14,123 nt of DNA, taken from NCBI GenBank assembly GCA_013151585.1, contig JAADHY010000515.1:1-14123 (forward strand), given 5' to 3'. Shown here piece by piece: positions 6,896-13,734 of the stretch. The DNA is from Planctomycetota bacterium. GTDB lineage: Bacteria; Planctomycetota; Planctomycetia; Planctomycetales; Planctomycetaceae. Both the position numbers and the translations under genes were made by a program. Below the pieces are notes generated by a model that saw only the letters and a program-made list of their open reading frames with translations, did not search any database and was not told the origin of the DNA. The first letter of the stretch is position 1. Every line of letters starts with the position of its first letter.

Positions 6896-7228
6896 ATGTG
6901 GTCGAGGGAGTGTGATGGCGTGCTGACTGTATCCATCCGCGTTAATCTGTACCAGGCTGTGTTGGTGAATGGTTTGTCCCGCCATCCGAGGGCACGCGGG
7001 TTTGCGCTGAGTGTGCTGCTGATAGCCCTTTTGAGTGGGCTTCCAGTGGCGAGCCGAACGGTGCCGCTACCCCACCCGCCGACACGGCTGCAGCAGCGAG
7101 CCAGCCGGCGACTCCCGAGGCCGGCCCTCTTCCAGGCGAAACCATGGGGGCGGACGATCGAGCCAACACCGGCCCTCACGCTGCCTCCGCTCTCGGAATC
7201 CCGACGAATCCAACAGAAATCATCTTAG
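6896..7228 (+). CDS. Leader (signal peptide) piece of the ExbB/TolQ gene, frame lost at about 7050
   Basis: The genuine part runs to about 7051. It has an Arg-rich stretch (RHPRARG) and a hydrophobic core, FALSVLLIALLSGLPVA, at about 6986-7051, a good signal peptide. After that this frame gives unlikely Arg/Pro-rich residues up to the stop at 7226-7228. The frame one base back from 7051 instead reads EPNGAATPPADTAAAASQ, a low-complexity linker that leads directly into the channel protein. The start is uncertain: ATG 6896 has TAAGG ten bases upstream, while GTG at 6965 would give a more standard short n-region. This type of leader plus Ala/Pro/Thr linker before an ExbB domain is, as far as I recall, usual in planctomycetes. 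Confidence 0.6.
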   Translation: MWSRECDGVLTVSIRVNLYQAVLVNGLSRHPRARGFALSVLLIALLSGLPVASRTVPLPHPPTRLQQRASRRLPRPALFQAKPWGRTIEPTPALTLPPLSESRRIQQKSS

Positions 7229-7896
7229 AGTTACGATGGTGGATCGTGCCGTTTGTGCTGGCTTCGATCATCGCGGTCTGGTTTGCCATTGAGCGGCTGG
7301 TTGTGTTGCGACGCAGTCGGGTGATACCGCGCCCCTTTGTCGAACGGTTTCTGCAGCATCTGGAGCAGGGGTTGCTGGACCCGACGTCGGCGCTGGAACT
7401 ATGCGAGCAAAATGGGAGTCCGGTGGCCGCCGTCTTCGCCCACGGCGTTCGTAAGTGGGGGAAACCCAGCGTCGAAGTCGAGCAGGCAATTATTGACGGC
7501 GGGGAACGCCAGATCAGCCAGCTCCGCAAGCACCTGCGCGTGCTGAACGGCGTGGCCACGGTAACACCGCTCCTGGGGTTGCTCGGCACCGTCGTCGGGA
7601 TGATCAAAGCGTTCAACGACATTGCGGTAGCTGGAGCCATGGGACGGCCGGATCAACTGGCCGTCGGCATCGCGATTGCCCTCCTGACGACTGCCTTCGG
7701 GCTGGCTATCGCCATCCCGTCCCTGATCATGTACATGTACCTGGCTGGCCGCGTCGACACGTTAGTTGCTGAAATGGACTTTCTGGCTCAGAACGTCGTC
7801 CAACTGATCTGCGCGGAAGCATTGGCGGGTGGATCGATCCCTGTGGCTCGCAAAACACCGCGCGAGCCGCCGCCTGGTTCGAAGAAAGCCATCTGA
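7144..7896 (+). CDS. MotA/TolQ/ExbB proton-channel family protein
   Basis: This is an inner-membrane proton-channel subunit that, with an ExbD/TolR partner, converts proton-motive force into mechanical work on envelope proteins. From ATG 7144 (250 residues) there are three membrane helices at about 32-49, 138-155 and 172-198. The family core TPLLGLLGTVVGMIKAF is at 141-157, and the third helix has AIALLTTAFGLAIAIP at 177-192. A long cytoplasmic loop lies between helices 1 and 2, as in ExbB/TolQ. The open frame extends upstream to about 7051 with an Ala/Pro-rich linker, and the natural protein probably starts in the preceding leader frame at 6896-6965 (about 310-333 residues when joined). It is cotranscribed with the TPR gene (gap of about 20 bases). 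No ExbD/TolR gene follows, so its partner must be encoded elsewhere. Whether the substrate is a TonB-like, Tol or gliding-type system cannot be told. Confidence 0.9.
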   Translation: MGADDRANTGPHAASALGIPTNPTEIILELRWWIVPFVLASIIAVWFAIERLVVLRRSRVIPRPFVERFLQHLEQGLLDPTSALELCEQNGSPVAAVFAHGVRKWGKPSVEVEQAIIDGGERQISQLRKHLRVLNGVATVTPLLGLLGTVVGMIKAFNDIAVAGAMGRPDQLAVGIAIALLTTAFGLAIAIPSLIMYMYLAGRVDTLVAEMDFLAQNVVQLICAEALAGGSIPVARKTPREPPPGSKKAI

Positions 7897-7940
7897 GTCT
7901 CTCACATTTTCTGGATGCCGCCGCGCGATTGAGGCTTTGC

Positions 7941-7969
7941 TTGTGGTCAGAATTGTACGTCGGTATGCT
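7941..7969 (+). promoter_or_regulatory. Candidate sigma-70-like promoter for the propeller gene
   Basis: TTGTGG at 7941-7946 and TATGCT at 7964-7969 are separated by 17 bases (matches 3/6 and 4/6 to the bacterial consensus). One copy of the TCAGAATT repeat lies in the spacer and the second starts 7 bases after the -10 element. The resulting leader would be about 220 bases. The match is modest, and planctomycete promoters are poorly defined, so this is tentative. Confidence 0.3.
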
Positions 7970-8183
7970 TTCCCTATCAGAATTCTCAATACGCATCTCC
8001 GGCGCGACGTAGCACCTCATATCCTCGATGGAGATCGAAAGCTGATCTGAACTCGCTACCGCCGGCTCGGCAAGAAAAGGGCACCGCTTGCGTCTGGCAG
8101 ATGGCGCAAACGGCGGGCTACCGCGCTTTTTTCTGGCGAAAGCCAAGCTCTCGGGGGCATCGAGCCTCAAGTACGCGAACAAA

Positions 8184-8191
8184 GGGAGGGG
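8184..8191 (+). promoter_or_regulatory. Shine-Dalgarno GGGAGGGG deciding start 8198
   Basis: GGGAGGGG lies six bases before the ATG at 8198. The encoded N-terminus then begins exactly with the zinc ribbon (MAIVVRCEAC), which supports this start. Confidence 0.7.
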
Positions 8192-8197
8192 CGGAAG

Positions 8198-11100
8198 ATG
8201 GCAATCGTTGTTCGGTGCGAGGCTTGCGGACAGGGATACCGAGTACGAGAGGAACGGGCGGGCTCCTCGATCCGATGCCGGAAATGTGGCAATCGAATCG
8301 ATGTCCCATTGCCTGACCTGGACCTGGAGTTGCCGCTGGAGCCCAGTTCGTCTGGCGTTGTCCGGGGACGGTCGCGGAGCGGACGGCAGCGGAACACGCG
8401 ATCCGGCCCTCACCCCGCAGTCATCATCGGAGCCATTGCAGGGGGATTGCTGCTGGTTGTTTTTGTGGCCTTGGTCGCGGTACGCTCCCGCCGACCGAAA
8501 CCGGGTCAGCCGGCCCCGTCCGAAGCGCAAGTGAAAAGGGAGGAATCCCAACCAGACCGTCCGGCAACCAAGAGCGTTGGCCGCGATGGTGGAGCAAGCG
8601 GGACCGCTCAGTCGGCGGCGGGCGCCCAGCCAACCTCGAAATCTTTCTCGGATCGGCCTCGCCCCTCTTCCCACTGGAAAGTCGGCGTCGATCCGCGACC
8701 CGAACCAGTGGGATGGGATGCGAGTGTGGAGATCGCATTTCCGATCCCAGAGAACTTTGGGAGCAACGATTTGGTTTTTCCGGCCACATCGAGTGCGTTT
8801 GTAGCGGCCGGCTCCAATTTTCAAGAAAAGAACATCCGGGAGGTTTGGGACCTGAGGACGGGAAAACGCGTCGGAGCCGTTCGGGGAGAATTGGCGGTGT
8901 TGCGAGGAGCTCTGAGCCCGGACGCCGGATACTACGCCGGGTTCTCGAAGTCGAAAGACCGAATCGTCCTGTTTGACGTTCGCCAAGGCAAGCAAGTGGC
9001 GACGATCACTCTGAAGACACGCGCTGTGACGGACCGACTCCTTTTCGCTCGTCCTGACCGTCTACTTCGCATCGTCCATCGGCGCCCCGTCCAGGTTTGG
9101 AAGGTTCCGGAAGGCACATTGGAGCGGACGATTGAGGTCCCGAAGTATTTTCAAGAGGCCTCCGGAGCCATCAGCCCTGGCGGCCGGTACTTGGCGATCA
9201 TCGCGGCGGAGAAGGCTGGCGGCACCCAAACCCTTCGAGTTTATGACTTGGAGAGCGGAGCGGTTGTCGGCAAACGTCCCCTCCGCAGCTACAGCGAGAC
9301 GGGGGCGGTGAAATGCAGCGGCTTGGAGTTCTCGCCGGATGGAAAAGAACTGGCAGCGATGATCGATGACTACCAGCGATTTTGGCTCGTATGCTGGGAT
9401 GTCGCCACAGGCAATGAGGTGGAGGAATGGGAGCTGCGGAGCGAGTGGAAGCGGGACGTGCCTCCAGGAGTCAACCATAGCCTAAGCGTTTTATGGTTTC
9501 CGAATCGTCAACGGTGGTTGCTGTTCGGCAATCACGTTTTCGACCGCAAAGCCGGCGACGTTGTCTGGTCATTGCCAAAAACATTCAACGCTCTGGAACG
9601 CCGCGTTCTCGACGACGAGCGGATTGTGGCTGCGGAAGGGCGAGCCCGAAACGTCATCGTTCGCACGCTGCGGTTGTCGGCAGAGCAGCTTGCTCGAGCT
9701 GCTCAGGCCATCGAGTCAGGCGGTTTGCCCGAGGATGCCGGTTTGCCGCCGCTCACCAAGGCCGATCGCTCTTCGGCTCGGACCGTGTCCTTGGAAGACA
9801 TCCCGGCGAGCTGGCAAGTCCCGATCGACTCCGTTACGCCTGCCGCAGCGGAGACACTCAAGAAGCCGATTTCTTTGCGCGCCGGCGGCGAAGCGGTTTC
9901 GCGGCTGTTGATTTCTCGGGAGCGACGCGCGGTGGCGGCATTGTCTTTGCGGGGCTTGAAGAAAGACGCACCGCTTCGGGTGGATCATTACGAGCTGGCG
10001 GCGGGGGCGCACGCGGGGACGCTCCAAGTCCCCTACCCGGCTGATTTGATGGCGATCTCTCCAGACGGAGCATACGTCCTTGTCCGTGCCACGGAATCTC
10101 CCGGCCGGCTCGACGTTTGGGGGCTTAAAGACGCGAACCATTGGGTCGGCTGGCGCCCCTATCGGCAAGCGGACAAGAACGACGCCCTCGTGACGGCAGC
10201 CGCTTGGGTCGATTCGGAACACGTTTTGACGCGGAATCGCGCCGCAGAGTTGGTTCTGTGGGAGTTGCCCGCCTGTCGAGCCGTTTACGTGATCACCGGA
10301 CAACCGCAGACCGAAGCCGTCTCGCTCGAAGACAAAATGCGACAGATCGAGGCAGACTTTCGAGAGAAGCTGGAACGGTTGCGATCCGGCCGAGTGGGCC
10401 AGCGTGACGAAAAAAGGCGAACCGACATGTCCGTCAATCTGGGGCCAGCGCCCATCAGTCCTGGCGGCAAGACGATGGTCCTGCCTCGAGCGGACCGGCT
10501 GTTCTTCGTCGATGCGGCAACCGGAAAGGTGCAAGGCGCGACCCAGGCTCCGGGACCGATGAGAGCCGCGGCCTTCCATCCGAAAGGGGAAAAGTTCGCG
10601 GCCACTTTCGTTCAGCCAGCCGGCGGCCGGCTTCTGGTGTGGGACATGAAGAGCGGACAAGTGGAGCACGATTTTCCTCTTCCCGAAGCGGGCCAGACGT
10701 TGCATTGGTGTGACCGCGACCACCTGCTTTTGGACGCTTCGGCTTTGATCAGCTTGAAACACGGTATGATTGTTTGGAGTTATCTCGGACCGGACGCCAT
10801 TCACTCCGCTGACTCGCCTGACGGACGGCATTGGTGTGTGGTCCGAAAATCTCGCCAAAGCCGCGTTTTGTGCCTGGCTGCCCTGACTTTGCCAGAAGAG
10901 CCTGTCGCCGAGAAACTGATGAATCGGAAAGGCGAGCCTTCTTTGATCCTCCAGCCGGGGACCCGAGTGTCGCTGCGGTTAACGGTGGAAACCAAACCGC
11001 CCGGTCAGCCTGGATGGGAAACGCGAATCCGCGAGCAGTTCGTTAAGAAGTTGCAAGAACAAGGGATCGAAGTCACTCAGGGACAGGCATTGATGTTCGA

Positions 11101-11473
11101 GATCCGTGTGACGCAGAAAAACACCGGCCGCCAACTGCAATTCCGGCCGTTCGGCGGTCGCATCGGGACGTCTCCGAATCAACGCTCTCCCATCACGGTG
11201 CCGGAGACGATCGTCGAGTGTTCGGTGGGCCTCAAAGACAAGACGAAGGTAGTCTGGCAGACCCGCCGGGGAATGAGTAACGCGAAATTCGGCATCACGC
11301 ACACACGACCTGGGGAGACGGTCCCGCAGCACCTCGCCAGGCAACAATGGGAGAAAGTGACCGACTACTTGCTGCAGCTTCAGCCGCCATCGCACGTCTT
11401 CGCTGACGACGCCGACCAGGGATTCGGCCACTCGGTTCTCACAGCCGAACTGGCCGGTCCTGCGGAACCATAG
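8198..11473 (+). CDS. Zinc ribbon-TM-WD40-like beta-propeller protein with unassigned C-terminal domain
   Basis: This 1091-residue membrane-anchored protein is of a type common in planctomycetes; its function is unknown. Residues 7-30 form a small zinc ribbon with CEAC (C7, C10) and CRKC (C27, C30). After a basic linker a single hydrophobic helix spans about 74-95 (AVIIGAIAGGLLLVVFVALV), and a Pro/Ser/Gln-rich linker follows to about 170. Residues 175-900 contain about ten WD40-like blades, each with a W/F/Y-D-x-x-x-G-K-type turn (for example VWDLRTGK near 217, LFDVRQGK, VYDLESGA, CWDVATGN, LVWDMKSG near 812), enough for one large or two small propellers. A charged helical insert (about 710-745, DKMRQIEADFREKLERL) interrupts the second half. 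Residues 907-1091 are a separate domain of unknown family. The ribbon should face the cytoplasm and the propeller the periplasm or paryphoplasm. It could bind a partner or act as a sensor. Confidence 0.8.
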   Translation: MAIVVRCEACGQGYRVREERAGSSIRCRKCGNRIDVPLPDLDLELPLEPSSSGVVRGRSRSGRQRNTRSGPHPAVIIGAIAGGLLLVVFVALVAVRSRRPKPGQPAPSEAQVKREESQPDRPATKSVGRDGGASGTAQSAAGAQPTSKSFSDRPRPSSHWKVGVDPRPEPVGWDASVEIAFPIPENFGSNDLVFPATSSAFVAAGSNFQEKNIREVWDLRTGKRVGAVRGELAVLRGALSPDAGYYAGFSKSKDRIVLFDVRQGKQVATITLKTRAVTDRLLFARPDRLLRIVHRRPVQVWKVPEGTLERTIEVPKYFQEASGAISPGGRYLAIIAAEKAGGTQTLRVYDLESGAVVGKRPLRSYSETGAVKCSGLEFSPDGKELAAMIDDYQRFWLVCWDVATGNEVEEWELRSEWKRDVPPGVNHSLSVLWFPNRQRWLLFGNHVFDRKAGDVVWSLPKTFNALERRVLDDERIVAAEGRARNVIVRTLRLSAEQLARAAQAIESGGLPEDAGLPPLTKADRSSARTVSLEDIPASWQVPIDSVTPAAAETLKKPISLRAGGEAVSRLLISRERRAVAALSLRGLKKDAPLRVDHYELAAGAHAGTLQVPYPADLMAISPDGAYVLVRATESPGRLDVWGLKDANHWVGWRPYRQADKNDALVTAAAWVDSEHVLTRNRAAELVLWELPACRAVYVITGQPQTEAVSLEDKMRQIEADFREKLERLRSGRVGQRDEKRRTDMSVNLGPAPISPGGKTMVLPRADRLFFVDAATGKVQGATQAPGPMRAAAFHPKGEKFAATFVQPAGGRLLVWDMKSGQVEHDFPLPEAGQTLHWCDRDHLLLDASALISLKHGMIVWSYLGPDAIHSADSPDGRHWCVVRKSRQSRVLCLAALTLPEEPVAEKLMNRKGEPSLILQPGTRVSLRLTVETKPPGQPGWETRIREQFVKKLQEQGIEVTQGQALMFEIRVTQKNTGRQLQFRPFGGRIGTSPNQRSPITVPETIVECSVGLKDKTKVVWQTRRGMSNAKFGITHTRPGETVPQHLARQQWEKVTDYLLQLQPPSHVFADDADQGFGHSVLTAELAGPAEP

Positions 11474-11820
11474 GGGATGCAACGGTCTCTGGACAGAGCT
11501 CGTTGGCCTGCCTGAGGCGGCGAAAGCGTGAATTCTGTTGGCGCGTTCGCAACCGGGAGGACGCGCTGCGTCGCGTTCCCCGGAACAAGGGTTTCACACG
11601 GCCACGATCCTGCGTCACCAATGCTGGCTATATTGGCCCCAGTGGTGCCTCTCGGCCAGCGAACGGTCACGATTCTCGATGCGGTCTTCCAGACGTCGCG
11701 GTCGGCTTTGGCCGGCCGTTTCAGTTCCCGGAGGCGACAACGCGTGCGATCGGTTGGTCCTCGTTTGGCAGGGCTACGACAGTCCGGACAAACGTCAGGG
11801 AATCAGTCAACCGAACCTCC
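11474..11820 (+). other. 347-base spacer between convergent genes, nothing clear
   Basis: This spacer lies between the convergent propeller and fumC genes. Open frames here have no conserved look, and the long plus-strand one that starts inside it is the antisense of fumC. I see only short, weak inverted repeats (for example GTTCC-CC-GGAAC) and no stem with a T-run, so no terminator can be called. Confidence 0.5.
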
Positions 11821-13242
11821 TCATGCGTGTGGTTCGGTCATGCGCCACGGGTCGAGGGCTTCGTTGAGCTGGTCTTCGGGAAGCACCTGTTTTTCGCGGC
11901 ACAGCTCGCGGATCGTCTTGCCCGTCTTGAACGCCTCCTTGGCCAGCTCGGCGGCTTTCTCGTACCCGATCAGCGGATTCAGACTGGTCACCATCGACAG
12001 GCTTTGCTCGACCGCCGCTTGGCACGCTTCTTCGTTCGCCTCCATTCCCTCCATGCAGAAGTCGACGAACGCGTCAGTTGCCTTGGCCAAGAGCCGGATG
12101 CTTTCCAACGTAGCATGCCCCATGACCGGCATCATGATGTTCAACTGGAACTGGCCGCCGGTTGCTCCGCTGAAAGAAACAGCCTGGTCGTTGCCCAGGA
12201 CACGGGCACAGACCTGCATCATGCTCTCGCACATGACCGGGTTAACCTTGCCAGGCATGATCGAGCTACCCGGCTGACGGCTGGGCAGCTTGATTTCGTA
12301 GAAGCCGCATCGGGGGCCGCTGCCGAGCCACCGAATGTTGTTCGACACGTTGAAAAGCGTGACCGCGATCGCCCGCAGTTGCCCGTGGCATTCCACCAAG
12401 CCGTCTCGCTGCGCGTTGGCCTCGAAGTGGTTGGCCGCTTCGACAAAGGGGATGCCCGTTTCCTCGGCCAGAACGGCGGCCACTCGTTTACCGAACTCCG
12501 GATGCGTGTTGATGCCCGTTCCCACGGCCGTTCCGCCGGCAGGCAATTCCAGGATCATCTTCAGTGCCCGGTTGGCTCGCAGAACCGATAGCTCCAACTG
12601 CCGAGCAAAGCCGCTGAATTCCTGACCGAGCCTGAGTGGAGTGGCGTCCATCAAGTGTGTGCGGCCGATCTTCATGATCTTGTCCCAAGCGGCGGCTTTC
12701 TGTTTCAGTGAATCGGCGAATCGTTGCAGCGCCGGGATCAAGTCCTCTTTGATCGCCTGCCCAACCGCCACGTGAATGGCCGTCGGGAACATGTCATTGG
12801 TGCTCTGGCCCATGTTCACATGGTCGTTGGGATGGATGGCCTTGTCCGCCGCAAACCGATCGCCTCCCGACAACTCGATCGCACGGTTCGCGATCACTTC
12901 GTTGGCATTCATGTTGCTGGACGTGCCCGAACCGGTTTGGAAAACGTCAATCGGGAATTGGTCGTCCAGCTTTCCTTCGGCCACTTCGCGACAGGCGGCG
13001 AGCAGGGCTTCGACCTGCTGGTCCGTCAAGGGACGCTTGCCGCCGGTCAGCTTACCCAGGTCGCGGTTAGCCACCGCGGCCGCATACTTCACCAGCCCCA
13101 AAGCGTGGATCAAACGGGGAGGCAACGTCCAACCGGAAATCGGAAAGTTCTCGACAGCCCGCTGCGTTTGCGCGCCGTAGTACGCCTGAGCCGGAACCTG
13201 TACCTCGCCCATCGAGTCCCGTTCGGTCCGAAATTCAGCCAT
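11821..13242 (-). CDS. fumC: Class II fumarate hydratase (fumarase C)
   Basis: The enzyme interconverts fumarate and L-malate in the TCA cycle and is a soluble cytoplasmic homotetramer (family knowledge). The 473-residue protein is full length (E. coli FumC has 467). Active-site blocks are in place: TGSGTSSNMN (103-112), HPNDHVNMGQSTND (137-150), GRTHLMDATPLRLGQE (193-208) with the catalytic-type His196, and the mobile loop GSSIMPGKVNP (325-335) with the catalytic Ser326/327. THLMDAT and SGPRCG favour fumarase over aspartase, and the absence of purine- or argininosuccinate-specific features excludes those lyases. The start at 13242 is chosen over an ATG 36 codons upstream because MAEFRTERDSMGEV matches the family N-terminus and a perfect AGGAGG lies eight bases before it. 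It is monocistronic as far as visible and convergent with the propeller gene. Confidence 0.95.
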   Translation of the reverse strand: MAEFRTERDSMGEVQVPAQAYYGAQTQRAVENFPISGWTLPPRLIHALGLVKYAAAVANRDLGKLTGGKRPLTDQQVEALLAACREVAEGKLDDQFPIDVFQTGSGTSSNMNANEVIANRAIELSGGDRFAADKAIHPNDHVNMGQSTNDMFPTAIHVAVGQAIKEDLIPALQRFADSLKQKAAAWDKIMKIGRTHLMDATPLRLGQEFSGFARQLELSVLRANRALKMILELPAGGTAVGTGINTHPEFGKRVAAVLAEETGIPFVEAANHFEANAQRDGLVECHGQLRAIAVTLFNVSNNIRWLGSGPRCGFYEIKLPSRQPGSSIMPGKVNPVMCESMMQVCARVLGNDQAVSFSGATGGQFQLNIMMPVMGHATLESIRLLAKATDAFVDFCMEGMEANEEACQAAVEQSLSMVTSLNPLIGYEKAAELAKEAFKTGKTIRELCREKQVLPEDQLNEALDPWRMTEPHA

Positions 13243-13250
13243 GGTAGCCC

Positions 13251-13256
13251 CCTCCT
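13251..13256 (-). promoter_or_regulatory. Perfect AGGAGG ribosome binding site of fumC
   Basis: The plus strand reads CCTCCT at 13251-13256, which is AGGAGG on the minus strand, eight bases before the ATG (13242-13240). It is the best Shine-Dalgarno in the window, consistent with a highly expressed central-metabolism gene, and it fixes the start. Confidence 0.85.
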
Positions 13257-13345
13257 GTTCGGTTCCCTCGTGCGATTGTGCCGGAAAGTCTTGCCGCCTC
13301 GCAGCCTCGGCACGTCCCTTTGAACACGATTGCCGTTTGGCGTTG

Positions 13346-13373
13346 ATCATACTGACTCAGTCGAGTTTGGCAA
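13346..13373 (-). promoter_or_regulatory. Sigma-70-like promoter of fumC with a palindrome in the spacer
   Basis: On the minus strand TTGCCA (plus 13368-13373; 5/6 match to TTGACA) and TATGAT (plus 13346-13351; 5/6 match to TATAAT) are separated by 16 bases. Transcription would start near 13339, leaving a leader of about 97 bases before fumC. The spacer and the edge of the -10 contain the perfect inverted repeat ACTGA-C-TCAGT (13351-13361), which is placed where a repressor could block polymerase. Confidence 0.55.
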
Positions 13374-13734
13374 AGCGGACCGAAAGGAGACTCTTTCGAC
13401 GCCTCCCGATGGCCGCAAAGCACGAGGCGAGGTTTTCGGGTTCGTAGAAAAAACGGTGCTTCTGCGTCACCCGGCCAGCCGAAGGCAGGGACGCGGGGCC
13501 CAGCCTCAGCGAACGGTGCCTTCCCACTGACCTCGACCGGCTTCTGAAGGAGGCTCGCTAGTCAAGTGCGAAGGACTTGGATTTGATTACCTGGCCATAA
13601 ACCGAGATACGGCGCAGCAGCGCGGCCGGTGCCGGCAGCATCGGCCACGAAGTGGCAAAGCGAAATCGCCCTTTTGTTCGCGAGCGAGCAACGGCGAAGC
13701 TGCGTTAAGACGAAATGGCGCGCTATGACCCAAC

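Larger units (their letters stand above)
7897..8197 (+). other. 300-base intergenic region, AT-richer, candidate promoter inside
   Basis: This region separates the ExbB-type gene from the zinc ribbon/propeller gene. The short open frames here lack any recognisable domain and run with rare-looking composition. Bases 7930-8000 are clearly more AT-rich than the surroundings and carry an 8-base direct repeat TCAGAATT at 7947-7954 and 7977-7984, exactly 30 bases apart. It may hold the promoter and 5' leader of the downstream gene. Confidence 0.5.
13243..13734 (-). other. 492-base intergenic region upstream of fumC
   Basis: This region holds the fumC ribosome binding site and promoter (13251-13373). 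The rest (13374-13734) shows no credible gene: the short frames lack conserved features. A GCCGG-TG-CCGGC stem at 13625-13636 and a GCGTC/GACGC inverted pair at 13464-13468 and 13490-13494 are visible. Neither has a T-run, so no terminator for the minus-strand gene ending at 13735 can be assigned. Confidence 0.5.

Noticed and set aside
7727..8995. 422-codon minus-strand open frame across the ExbB-propeller gap
   Set aside because: It overlaps two well-supported genes on the other strand and shows no domain; composition is that of a shadow frame.
9716..10858. 380-codon minus-strand open frame opposite the propeller gene
   Set aside because: Antisense to an intact gene with regular blade motifs; no conserved features of its own.
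11503..12591. 362-codon plus-strand open frame
   Set aside because: Most of it is antisense to fumC, whose active-site motifs are complete; the part in the spacer has no protein-like pattern.
11821..13242. Aspartate ammonia-lyase instead of fumarase
   Set aside because: The GRTHLMDATP block and SGPRCG fit fumarase C; aspartases usually have GRTQLQDA-type sequence at the first site.
13242..13350. Upstream ATG at 13350 as the fumC start
   Set aside because: It would place the start inside the -10 region and add 36 non-conserved residues; the ATG at 13242 has a perfect AGGAGG and a family-like N-terminus.
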